Source of the DNA: Bryobacterales bacterium
GTDB lineage: Bacteria; Acidobacteriota; Terriglobia; Bryobacterales; Bryobacteraceae
Reading direction: 5' to 3'
DNA length: 11,670 bases
NCBI GenBank assembly: GCA_003132905.1
Contig: PKZC01000160.1
Span: 1-11,670 of the forward strand
Shown here one piece after another: positions 1-6,488 of the stretch. Each line of letters begins with the position of its first letter. Position 1 is the first letter of the stretch. The notes under the pieces are model-generated. The model was not told where the DNA came from, did no database searches, and saw only the letters and a list, made by a program, of their open reading frames with translations. The translations under genes were made by a program, and so were the position numbers.

Positions 1-882
1 ACCGCCGCGATCTATGCCGCGCGCGCCAATCTGAAGCCGTTGGTTGTCGCCGGACACGAGCCGGGCGGCCAGCTCTCGCTCACCACGCTGGTCGAAAACT
101 TTCCGGGATTTCCCGAGGGGATCGACGGGCCGGTTCTGGTGGAGAACATTAAGAAGCAGGCCGAGCATTTTGGCGCTGAGTACCTGCACGGCACGGTGAT
201 CGAGGCCGATCTCTCGAAGCGTCCGTTCCGCCTGAAAGTGGATCATGAATGGCTGGAAACCCGCACGCTGATTATTGCGTCGGGCGCTTCGGCGCGCTGG
301 CTGAACCTGCCCAACGAGCAGAAGCTCATCGGCCACGGTGTCAGCAGTTGCGCCACTTGCGATGGGTTCTTTTATCGCGGCAAGAAGATCATGGTGGTGG
401 GCGGTGGCGATACCGCGATGGAAGAGGCCAACTTCCTGACGCGCTTTGGAGAAGAAGTGGCGCTGGTGCACCGCCGCGACAACTTTCGCGCCTCGAAGAT
501 TATGTTGGAGCGCGCGCTCAACAATCCCAAGATCAAGATGTTCCCGAACACCGTCGTCGAAGACGTGTACGATGCCAGCCAGCACCTGGTAACCGGCGTA
601 AAGCTGCGCAACCTGCTGACGGACGAAATCTGGGAGCGCGACGTGGACGGCTTCTTCGTGGCTATCGGTCACATCCCCAACACCGCGCCCTTCGTGGGCC
701 AGATCGATCTTGACCCCGACGGCTACATCGTTTCGCATGGCGGCGCGCGCACCAACGTGACGGGCGTATTTCACGCCGGCGACGTCCAGGACCGGACATA
801 TCGCCAAGCCATCACGGCGGCGGGCGCAGGCTGCATGGCGGCCATTGAAGTAGAGCGTTTTCTCGAAACCGAAGGGCATTAA
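1..882 (+). CDS. trxB: Thioredoxin reductase (NADPH), 5'-truncated by the window edge
   Basis: This is a flavoprotein disulfide reductase that passes electrons from NADPH through FAD and a CxxC pair to thioredoxin in the cytoplasm. The frame is open from base 1 (TAAIYAARANLKPL...), which in this family lies just after the N-terminal FAD-binding GxGPAG motif, so about 15-20 residues are missing; the TTG at 40 is an internal Leu codon, not the start. Visible landmarks are the redox-active CATCDG (CATC at 349-360), the NADPH-binding GGGDTA (400-417), the HRRDNFR motif that contacts the NADPH 2'-phosphate (469-489), and the C-terminal FAD motif AGDVQDRTYRQ ending in the usual AAIEVERFL helix. The visible 293 residues plus the missing part match the usual length of about 310. 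The stop is TAA at 880-882. No terminator is seen before the next gene 41 nt downstream. Confidence 0.96.
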   Translation, partial: TAAIYAARANLKPLVVAGHEPGGQLSLTTLVENFPGFPEGIDGPVLVENIKKQAEHFGAEYLHGTVIEADLSKRPFRLKVDHEWLETRTLIIASGASARWLNLPNEQKLIGHGVSSCATCDGFFYRGKKIMVVGGGDTAMEEANFLTRFGEEVALVHRRDNFRASKIMLERALNNPKIKMFPNTVVEDVYDASQHLVTGVKLRNLLTDEIWERDVDGFFVAIGHIPNTAPFVGQIDLDPDGYIVSHGGARTNVTGVFHAGDVQDRTYRQAITAAGAGCMAAIEVERFLETEGH

Positions 883-909
883 GACTGGCGCACCTCTGCG
901 CGCCTTCCG

Positions 910-923
910 TATACAATCGCTAA
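910..923 (+). promoter_or_regulatory. Candidate -10 box of a leaderless promoter for the reductase gene
   Basis: TACAAT at 912-917, within TATACAAT, matches the bacterial -10 consensus at five of six bases. A start site six to seven bases further on falls on the A of the ATG at 924. No Shine-Dalgarno sequence lies between the box and the ATG, which fits a leaderless transcript. I see no convincing -35 box at the right distance, so this is a position-based inference. Confidence 0.45.
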
Positions 924-1472
924 ATGCGCAAAGTCATCCTTACCGCGGGCATCACGCTTGATGGCTACGTCGCCCGGCCTGACGGATCGGTGGACTACCT
1001 CGTCATGACCAAAGATGCCGAGGCAATGATGGGCCGTCTTTTCGCCAGCATCGACATCGTCGTCATGGGGCGCAAGACCCTGGATGCGGTAGTCGCCATG
1101 ACCGGTAGTTCTTACAAATCTCCCGGCGGAGTCCCGACTTTTGTTTTCTCTCGCACTCTGCCGCCCGGTGAACGCGATGGCGTCACGTTCGTCAAGCAGT
1201 CGCCGGCGGCGTTTCTTCGCAAAATCCGCGCGCATCGCGGCAAGCATATCTGTCACATGGGCGGCGGCGAGCTGGCGCGTAGTTTCCTCGCAGCCGATCT
1301 GATCGACGAACTATTCCTGGGCGTTGTTCCGATCCTGCTTGGCGATGGCATTCCGCTGTTCCCGGGGGGCTTCCCACAACGCGACTTCGCTTTGGTAGAG
1401 AATAAGACTTACTCGAAAAGTCAGATCGCGCTCACGTATCGGCGTGTTCGTTCGAAAAGGAAACGCAAATGA
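924..1472 (+). CDS. Dihydrofolate reductase-family protein (RibD C-terminal domain)
   Basis: A 182-residue protein with the DHFR-like fold of the RibD C-terminal domain, covering the whole domain and nothing else, like YyaP/YwjB-type reductases. Landmarks are the first strand and substrate loop (VILTAGITLDGYVARPDGSVDYL, residues 4-26), the MGRKT motif (48-52), the NADPH-binding glycine turn MGGGELARSFL (112-122), and the C-terminal LIDELFLGVVPILLGDG strand pair (126-142). It is probably a cytoplasmic NAD(P)H-dependent reductase. The substrate is unknown: stand-alone members are neither proven folate nor proven riboflavin enzymes, so no symbol is given. The ATG at 924 fits the family N-terminus exactly; it has no Shine-Dalgarno but a -10-like box just upstream. 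The tail (RRVRSKRKRK) is strongly basic. Its stop overlaps the next start by 4 bases (ATGA), which suggests translational coupling with a secreted protein. Confidence 0.88.
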   Translation: MRKVILTAGITLDGYVARPDGSVDYLVMTKDAEAMMGRLFASIDIVVMGRKTLDAVVAMTGSSYKSPGGVPTFVFSRTLPPGERDGVTFVKQSPAAFLRKIRAHRGKHICHMGGGELARSFLAADLIDELFLGVVPILLGDGIPLFPGGFPQRDFALVENKTYSKSQIALTYRRVRSKRKRK

Positions 1473-2473
1473 AAACCTGCCTATGCCTCTCGGTTATTCT
1501 CTGTTGGGCCGCCTTCGCGCAAACCGCGACGCCCACGGGTTCCATCACCGGCACTCTTTTCGATTCCATTGGCGACCCCGTCGAGAATAATGTGGTTCAG
1601 GCCAAGAACACGGAGTCGGGCGCGGTGTTCAAAGCAACGACATCCGCACAGGGCAAATACACGATCGCGGATCTGCCGCCCGGCTCCTATGATGTGACGG
1701 GGTCCGCTCCTGGTCTGACAGCTTTCGTGAAAAAAGGGGTGGCAGTGCAGGCATCGCAGACCGCATCGCTCGATCTTCGGCTCGGCGACACTACTCAGCT
1801 CAACACGCTGGGCGAAGATCGCCTGCGGGTAACCGCCGACTTGAAGCGCCATACGCCGCCCTCTGGACCGACGCCGCGCACCTTGGACGGCAAGCCCGAT
1901 CTTTCCGGAGTCTGGTGGAATCCCCGCACGGTTGAACCTGGCAAGCCGGAGTTCCTTCCCTCGGCCATTGCAATCACGAACCATCGTCATGAGGTCAACA
2001 ACGCGGAAAGCCCGCAGGCGCATTGCCTGCCTTCGGGTCCGCTGCGCAACGGACCGCTCTGGCAGTTTGTTCAAAGCAAGGATTACCTGGTCTACATTTC
2101 CGATGACGAGAGCCCCGGCTTCCATCAAATTTACTTAGACGGCCGCGGCCATCCGGCCGATCCGAATCCCGCCTGGTATGGGCATTCGATCGGTCATTGG
2201 GACGGAGACACCCTAGTGGTAGATCGCGTGGCGTTCGACCCCAGAGTTTGGCTGGATATTGAATCGCACCCACACTCGGACAAGCTGCATATCATCGAGC
2301 GCTACCATCGCGCCGATATGGGGCACCTGGAAATCGAAATCACGGTTGACGATCCGGGCGTGCTCGCAAAACCCTGGACTCAAAAACGTGTCGCCGATCT
2401 GGCGAACGAAGAAATCTTCGAGTTCATCTGTACGGAAAATAATCGCGACATCCCGCACCTGGTTGGCAAGTAG
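1469..2473 (+). CDS. Secreted carboxypeptidase-regulatory-like protein of the 'DGKPDLSGVW' family
   Basis: A 334-residue exported protein. Residues 1-18 form a signal peptide (MKTCLCLSVILCWAAFAQ, likely cut after FAQ). Residues 22-105 are a carboxypeptidase-regulatory-like beta-sandwich (GSITGTLFDSIGDPVENN... GKYTIADLPPGSYDVT), the module also found at the N-terminus of the receptor gene in this window. Residues 136-334 match a secreted protein family that is abundant in Acidobacteriota and has no assigned function. It starts with RTLDGKPDLSGVWW and continues with CLPSGPLRNGP (186-196), GFHQIYLDGRGHP (217-229), WYGHSIGHWDGDTLVVD (236-252), HPHSDKLHIIERY (267-279), and ends CTENN..HLVGK. The many His and Asp residues could bind metal or sugar, but that is a guess. 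The start is supported by AAGG at 1457-1460, 8 nt before the ATG, and by the ATGA overlap with the upstream reductase. The gene converges on the next one with a 15-nt gap and no visible terminator. Confidence 0.85.
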   Translation: MKTCLCLSVILCWAAFAQTATPTGSITGTLFDSIGDPVENNVVQAKNTESGAVFKATTSAQGKYTIADLPPGSYDVTGSAPGLTAFVKKGVAVQASQTASLDLRLGDTTQLNTLGEDRLRVTADLKRHTPPSGPTPRTLDGKPDLSGVWWNPRTVEPGKPEFLPSAIAITNHRHEVNNAESPQAHCLPSGPLRNGPLWQFVQSKDYLVYISDDESPGFHQIYLDGRGHPADPNPAWYGHSIGHWDGDTLVVDRVAFDPRVWLDIESHPHSDKLHIIERYHRADMGHLEIEITVDDPGVLAKPWTQKRVADLANEEIFEFICTENNRDIPHLVGK

Positions 2474-2488
2474 CTCGGCGCTGCGCGT

Positions 2489-2689
2489 TTAGATCTCGGG
2501 ATAAAATTCGAAGAACGCATCGAGCGACTGCATCAATTGCTTCCGAATTTCGTCCTCGCCGCCTTCTAGAAGATGCATGGTGACTTGGGCCTTTTTGCCA
2601 CTCTTGAGGGTGACTTCCGCGTCGCCGACTTTTTCCAGTTCGTCCGCCGGAAGCAGGCGCATGCCGTAAATGAGTGCGAGTTTGGCCAT
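2489..2689 (-). CDS. Small hypothetical protein, 66 residues
   Basis: I do not recognise this family. The product is acidic and has no signal peptide or membrane segment, so it is probably cytoplasmic. The sequence suggests a helix (LLPADELEKVG), a beta hairpin (DAEVTLKSGKKAQVTMHLLEG) and a C-terminal amphipathic helix (EDEIRKQLMQSLDAFFEFYPEI). That composition looks coding, unlike the Arg/Ser/Pro-rich shadow frames around it. The ATG at 2687-2689 is preceded by TAGAAT (minus strand, 2700-2695) with five bases between, so the transcript may be leaderless. A GAGG lies too close to the ATG to act as a normal ribosome binding site. The gene sits alone, converging on the plus-strand secreted-protein gene. 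The alternative is a chance open frame in GC-rich DNA. Confidence 0.65.
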   Translation of the reverse strand: MAKLALIYGMRLLPADELEKVGDAEVTLKSGKKAQVTMHLLEGGEDEIRKQLMQSLDAFFEFYPEI

Positions 2690-2694
2690 GCCTC

Positions 2695-2700
2695 ATTCTA
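2695..2700 (-). promoter_or_regulatory. Candidate -10 box (TAGAAT) for the 66-residue gene
   Basis: Read on the minus strand, TAGAAT ends five bases before the ATG at 2689, so a start site six bases downstream would fall on the A of the start codon. No -35 consensus is present at 16-18 bp; that space is filled by a palindrome. The tRNA gene nearby has the same hexamer upstream of it. Confidence 0.4.
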
Positions 2701-2727
2701 GTGCATGCCCATTTGCGGGCACGCACT
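2700..2727. repeat. Imperfect palindrome (11-bp arms, 6-base loop) abutting a promoter
   Basis: Arms 2700-2710 and 2717-2727 pair at ten of eleven positions (one A-C mismatch, 2705/2722) around the loop ATTTGC. Relative to the predicted start of the 66-residue gene it spans about -11 to -38, where an operator would overlap the -10/-35 region. On the plus strand only TTT follows, and on the minus strand no T-tract follows, so it is a poor intrinsic terminator in either direction. An operator and a non-functional repeat are both possible. Confidence 0.5.
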
Positions 2728-2837
2728 TTGTGGGGGCGCATCGACGTTGTCGACGCGGCGATTCGCGATACAGGCACACTTTCTGATAGCCAGTCGCGCT
2801 GCTAACCCCCAATAGCCAATTGACAATAGCATTCGGG
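2728..2837. other. Non-coding gap, no gene recognised
   Basis: I see no coding region or RNA gene here. It holds a short perfect inverted repeat, TCGAC-GTT-GTCGA (2741-2753), and the 7-mer CAATAGC twice (2810-2816, 2824-2830). An isolated TTGACA at 2820-2825 has no -10 box at a proper distance. Confidence 0.5.
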
Positions 2838-2889
2838 TGGTAGGGACGGGCAGATTCGAACTGCCGACCTGTCGCTTAGGAGGCGACCG
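2838..2889 (-). pseudogene. Partial tRNA-Arg copy (tRNA nucleotides 26 to 77), attachment-site-like
   Basis: These 52 bases are identical to 2973-3024, the 3' two thirds of the intact tRNA-Arg(CCU): anticodon arm with the CCT anticodon, variable loop, T arm, 3' acceptor strand, discriminator A and encoded CCA. Identity stops at once on both sides, and the sequence where the acceptor 5' strand and D arm should be (2890 onwards) does not fold as a tRNA, so this copy cannot yield a functional tRNA. It lies just beyond the 3' end of the intact gene in the same orientation, as left by integration at a tRNA 3' end. A decayed tandem tRNA duplicate is the alternative. Confidence 0.8.
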
Positions 2890-2972
2890 GCACCATTCAT
2901 CACTCCGCTCACAACGGCTCTCGCCTGTGCCCTCACCGAGCGGTCGCACATTACTCTACGCCACAACAATTC
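2890..2972. other. 83-bp interval between the two tRNA-Arg 3' copies
   Basis: No gene fits here. CCGCTC (2905-2910) is repeated inverted as GAGCGG (2938-2943), and GCGACCG (2883-2889) inverted as CGGTCGC (2941-2947). If the flanking repeats are attachment sites, this is all that is left between them, so any mobile element has been lost. Confidence 0.45.
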
Positions 2973-3024
2973 TGGTAGGGACGGGCAGATTCGAACTGCC
3001 GACCTGTCGCTTAGGAGGCGACCG
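2973..3024 (-). repeat. 52-bp direct repeat inside tRNA-Arg, partner of 2838-2889
   Basis: This segment is an exact copy of 2838-2889 at a spacing of 135 bp. It starts at the encoded CCA and covers the T arm and anticodon arm up to tRNA nucleotide 26. Tyrosine-recombinase attachment sites in tRNA genes typically occupy this part of the gene, because the duplicate rebuilds the 3' end. Confidence 0.85.
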
Positions 3025-3049
3025 CTCTATCCATCTGAGCTACGTCCCC
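2973..3049 (-). tRNA. tRNA-Arg (anticodon CCU), CCA encoded
   Basis: Read on the minus strand the sequence folds as a full cloverleaf. The acceptor stem GGGGACG pairs with CGTCCCT (one G-U at 1/72), the D arm is GCTC...GAGC, the anticodon stem is GTCGC/GCGAC around the loop CTCCTAA with anticodon CCT at 34-36, and the T arm is GGCAG TTCGAAT CTGCC. Discriminator A73 is followed by an encoded CCA. It reads the AGG arginine codon. The gene lies 53 nt downstream of the receptor gene on the same strand with no terminator between. Its own weak promoter is possible, but processing from a longer transcript is not excluded. Its 3' two thirds are duplicated just downstream. Confidence 0.96.
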
Positions 3050-3066
3050 GCATACTGTCACTATTG

Positions 3067-3093
3067 ATTCTAAGATACTTCGGGCTCGTTGAA
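3067..3093 (-). promoter_or_regulatory. Weak candidate promoter of tRNA-Arg
   Basis: On the minus strand TAGAAT (3072-3067) stands 17 nt before the mature tRNA 5' end, preceded by TTCAAC (3093-3088). The -10 box matches five of six consensus bases, but the 15-bp spacer is short and the -35 match is partial. The 53-nt interval to the receptor stop holds no hairpin with a T-tract. Confidence 0.3.
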
Positions 3094-3102
3094 TTCTTCT
3101 AG

Positions 3103-6100
3103 TTAGTAAAGTAGCTTGAGCGAAAGCTGAATTTGGCGCGAAGTTCCGGCGGTGTGATTGATGACGCCGAAACCCGGGCCCGTCACGATGTTCGCGGGCA
3201 GTCCAAAGTTGACGATATTGAAAACGTTGAAGAACTCGGCGCGAAATTGAAGTTTGACCGACTCGCGGCCCAATGGCGTCTCTTTCAGCAGAGAAACATC
3301 GAGGTTATGGAACGGCGGCCCACGGAAAGTGTCGCGCCCCAAGGTCCCGAAGAGACCCTGGTTCGGCCCTGTCCCACCCGGCACATTGATGGGCACCGAA
3401 AAGAACGACGCATTGTTCGCGCCCAAACCGAAATAATCTTCTCGCACGGTCCGGCTGGTGGAAAGATCCGGCGTGCCGATCTGGTCTGGACGGTCCGCGC
3501 CAATCGATCCAGCGCCAGTCTGCTGGATGCCCGAATAGACCGTGAAAGGCAATCCGCTCGTCAATGTCACTAATCCAAACGATTGCCAGCCCGAAGTGAA
3601 TCCACGAACAAATCGATTCGACGACAGCCAGCGCCCAGGCAACCAGCGATTCATCGGCAGGTCCTGGACCACGCTGAGAGTAAAAACGTTTCTGACATCG
3701 AACGTTGAAGGGCCCTTTTCGGCGCGCGTGTCGAAAGGATTTTGCGGCGCGGACTGTTGGACAAAGCCATTCGAAGGACCATTGAACTGCCCCACCACGG
3801 AGCTGGCGTCGTCCAGCGACTTACTCAGCGTGTAATTGGCTTGAAAACCGGTTCCAAATCGCGTGGAGGTTTTTTGCAGACCGGTTTGGAGGGAGTGGAA
3901 TGTGGAATGTGCCCGGTTTGTAATGATCTGTTCGGGACCGAAACCGCCGATCACTTGGCCGGCAGAGTTGAAATTCGTATATGGCGCGAACCCTGGCGAT
4001 GCTCCACCGTAGCCGTTGGGAAACGATATGGCCGGCAACCCCACGCCAACGGTGGCAACATAAGACGCGCTCGCATGGATATCGCCGAAGTCGCGTTCCA
4101 ATCCGGACGTGTAAGTGCCGATGTAACCATTGCGAAAGTTCCCAGCGACGCCGGTGACGTTCAGCGCGCGAATCTGGTGGCCGGGTGTCAGGGCAGCCAG
4201 GTCGTCTTCAAATCGCTGTAGATCCCAGGCCGTGTTGGGAGGAACATCAGTGGTGCGGCCGGTTGCGAAGAGCGGCTGCCCCTGCGTGGTAAAGAGCTCG
4301 GGCAACTGGAATTGGGTAACTGAGTTTTGAAATTGGACGGAAGATTCCGGTGCGGCGGAAATATAGGGGCTAATAACGAAAGGATTCGTGCTGGTGATGA
4401 AGTTGGTCTGAAAGATGTTGGGGAGCAGAGTCGTAATCCCGGCGGCCGCATGAAAAACGGTATGGCGGTCCAAGCTCCAGTCCACGCTCAAGCGCGGCGC
4501 CCAACCGTTCCAGTCGGTCTTATATGCGGGGTGCAGATTAACCAGAAGCTCCTGTGTCGTGACAGCGCCGCTCGTCACGAACTCTGGACCGGATGCGCGA
4601 TCGGTTGGTTCGTGCAAAGGCGTGTTCACCTCGTACCGCAGGCCGTAAGTCACCAGGAGATTTCCTGTGGCTTTCCACGTGTCCTGAACGTAGGCGTTGT
4701 AGGCTTCGCGCCGGATGCCGGTTAATCCCAGGTTCTGGCCTTGTGGCAGCGACTCAGGAGCCACGGCAATCTGATAGGAAAATGGACTGGCCGTGAGGAA
4801 CGAAGTGAGTGCATCCGGCAGGGGATCGCCCGCCTGAACGCCGCTTCTCCCGCTTTTCGACGTGATGTTTACAGGTGAATAGCTCGTACCTCCTCCGAAA
4901 GTGTAAACGCCATTAGGCCCCAAACCGAACACGCCAGTATCGCGGTTCAGACGGACCTCAAAGCCGGCCTTGTAAGTGTGTTTCCCGCGCATGTAAGTCA
5001 GATTCGCGCGCGCTTGGTATAAGTTGGACCAAACACCAGTAATGTTTCCGGCGGCTGTATTGAACCCTTCGTAAACGCCGTCGGCGAAGAGGAGCGCGGG
5101 CTGGGTCTGATTCAGAGTGCGGAATTGGGGGGTGCTGCGCTCGTAGCCCAAAGAAGCATCCACGATAAGGTGCTCGGATATGGTTCGCGTGTAAGCGGTG
5201 CCGGCATTGCGCTGGCGGTCTCGAAACACGATCGCAAAACTGGGATCGATGGCGCTTTGATCCGGATTCGTGAGCGGACCATCGATGTTATCCAGGTTGA
5301 AGCGTAAGAACAGCTGGTCCTTGTCCGAAAGGTGATGATCCACCCGGACGGAGAACTGGTCCGTGTTGGTTGTTACGCGGGAAGACGTAGCGTAGGTTCG
5401 CGCCCCGTATGGCCCACTTGGATCGTTAGGCAACGGATAACGAGCCATAACGGCGGCGATTTGAGGATTGACGGGCACATACAGCGTGTCGCCGGGGAAA
5501 GTGGTGGTGTCGATTCCGCGGCGCTCATCGGCAGTTGGGACGGAAAGGATCTCGGTGCTGCTTAGTATCTGACGGAACCCCTGATATTGTGCAAAATAGA
5601 ATGTCTTTCCGCGCCCATCGTATAAGCCCGGCAACACCACGGGCCCGCTATTGGTGAAGCCGAATTCGTTGCGCTTGAAGGGCGGGATCCTACCAGGATC
5701 GGCGATGGTGCGGCGGTCAAAGAAATTCCGCGCGTCGAACGCGGCATTGCGCACGAATTCGAAGACCGCGCCGTGCATCTGGTCCGTTCCGGATTTTGTA
5801 ACGATGTCGGTGAAGCTTGCGGCGCCGTGGCCCAGAGAAGCCGCCAGCACACCGGAATCCGACCGGATTTCGTCAATGGCGTCGACATTGAAGTTGGAGA
5901 AGGTGGCACCGCCCAACTCGGGATCGCTGGTGTCGATTCCATCCATTGCAAAAACGGCGGCCGTGCCGCGCTGTCCGTTCACCGCGAACTGCTGGGTAAA
6001 GTTAGCGGCGCCGTTGGTATCGGTTTGAGCGCCCGCGGCCAACAGCAGGAGCTGGCTGAAGTCGCGTTTGTTGAGCGGCAGGCCGGCAACTTTTTGGCTG

Positions 6101-6474
6101 GATAATCGCTCGCCGCCGGTCGCGTCCGATGCAGAACCTCCCGTGGCGTGCAACACCAGAATGTTGGAATCGGTAAGCTCCAGCACTCCTTCAAACCGCT
6201 CGACCGAAGGAATTTCCACCTCTAGTGACGCGGCCGCGCGGTTCTGCCACTGAACAGTGACAGCGTAGCTGCCTGCGGCGAGGTTGTCGAAATGAAACTG
6301 GCCCTCCGCATCAGTCACAGTATGGGGGAGCAACTGCGGCTCGTGGCGGAGGGCGACGATGCATTGCGGGATCGGGTGGCCGAGGCCGTCGCGCAACACA
6401 CCGGACCAAGAGGCCGCGCTCGCACTCCCGCACAATAGCGACACTGCGGCCATGAGTTTCCCGACACGGAACAT
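3103..6474 (-). CDS. Oar-like TonB-dependent outer-membrane receptor with carboxypeptidase-regulatory-like N-terminus
   Basis: A 1123-residue outer-membrane protein of the very large Oar-type TonB-dependent receptor group typical of Acidobacteriota; such receptors import or bind large substrates using TonB energy. Residues 1-20 are a signal peptide (MFRVGKLMAAVSLLCGSASA). Residues 22-105 are a carboxypeptidase-regulatory-like domain (GVLRDGLGHPIPQCIVALRH... GQFHFDNLAAGSYAVTV). Residues 124-240 form the plug, with LPLNKRDFSQLLLLAAGAQ, FAVNGQRGTAAVFAMDGID, VDAIDEIRSDSGVLAASLG and TDIVTKSGTDQMHGAVFEF. The rest is the barrel, ending in a strand with a terminal aromatic residue (RQIQLSLKLLY), as outer-membrane insertion needs. 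I see no clear TonB box. The frame is intact, of normal length for the group. The start is 14 nt after the propeller stop, with no strong Shine-Dalgarno; an in-frame ATG at residue 8 is an alternative start, but it would drop the charged N-region. It is the last protein gene of the cluster. The substrate cannot be read from sequence. Confidence 0.92.
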   Translation of the reverse strand: MFRVGKLMAAVSLLCGSASAASWSGVLRDGLGHPIPQCIVALRHEPQLLPHTVTDAEGQFHFDNLAAGSYAVTVQWQNRAAASLEVEIPSVERFEGVLELTDSNILVLHATGGSASDATGGERLSSQKVAGLPLNKRDFSQLLLLAAGAQTDTNGAANFTQQFAVNGQRGTAAVFAMDGIDTSDPELGGATFSNFNVDAIDEIRSDSGVLAASLGHGAASFTDIVTKSGTDQMHGAVFEFVRNAAFDARNFFDRRTIADPGRIPPFKRNEFGFTNSGPVVLPGLYDGRGKTFYFAQYQGFRQILSSTEILSVPTADERRGIDTTTFPGDTLYVPVNPQIAAVMARYPLPNDPSGPYGARTYATSSRVTTNTDQFSVRVDHHLSDKDQLFLRFNLDNIDGPLTNPDQSAIDPSFAIVFRDRQRNAGTAYTRTISEHLIVDASLGYERSTPQFRTLNQTQPALLFADGVYEGFNTAAGNITGVWSNLYQARANLTYMRGKHTYKAGFEVRLNRDTGVFGLGPNGVYTFGGGTSYSPVNITSKSGRSGVQAGDPLPDALTSFLTASPFSYQIAVAPESLPQGQNLGLTGIRREAYNAYVQDTWKATGNLLVTYGLRYEVNTPLHEPTDRASGPEFVTSGAVTTQELLVNLHPAYKTDWNGWAPRLSVDWSLDRHTVFHAAAGITTLLPNIFQTNFITSTNPFVISPYISAAPESSVQFQNSVTQFQLPELFTTQGQPLFATGRTTDVPPNTAWDLQRFEDDLAALTPGHQIRALNVTGVAGNFRNGYIGTYTSGLERDFGDIHASASYVATVGVGLPAISFPNGYGGASPGFAPYTNFNSAGQVIGGFGPEQIITNRAHSTFHSLQTGLQKTSTRFGTGFQANYTLSKSLDDASSVVGQFNGPSNGFVQQSAPQNPFDTRAEKGPSTFDVRNVFTLSVVQDLPMNRWLPGRWLSSNRFVRGFTSGWQSFGLVTLTSGLPFTVYSGIQQTGAGSIGADRPDQIGTPDLSTSRTVREDYFGLGANNASFFSVPINVPGGTGPNQGLFGTLGRDTFRGPPFHNLDVSLLKETPLGRESVKLQFRAEFFNVFNIVNFGLPANIVTGPGFGVINHTAGTSRQIQLSLKLLY

Positions 6475-6488
6475 CGATTAGTCCGCTG

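Noticed and set aside
249..713. 154-codon plus-strand open frame inside trxB
   Set aside because: It is an out-of-frame reading of a clear thioredoxin reductase, with the Arg-rich composition typical of shifted GC-rich frames.
1481..2128. 215-codon minus-strand open frame
   Set aside because: It lies fully antisense to the secreted carboxypeptidase-regulatory-like gene, is Arg/Gly/Cys-rich and has no recognisable motif; a shadow of GC-rich coding DNA.
2700..2727. Intrinsic terminator
   Set aside because: The stem is good, but only TTT follows on the plus strand and no T-tract follows on the minus strand, so it is listed as a palindrome instead.
2820..2825. Perfect TTGACA, possible -35 box on the plus strand
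   Set aside because: Sixteen to eighteen bases downstream there is no -10-like sequence, and only the tRNA antisense would be transcribed.
2698..2949. Minus-strand open frame with VGSSNLPVPT
   Set aside because: It is a read-through of the partial tRNA copy and flanking non-coding DNA, with no ribosome binding site or domain.
2837..3067. Plus-strand open frame containing GTGRFELPTCRLGGDR twice
   Set aside because: This is the antisense reading of the tRNA-Arg gene and its partial copy, a well-known source of false proteins. The repeat in the protein only mirrors the 52-bp DNA repeat.
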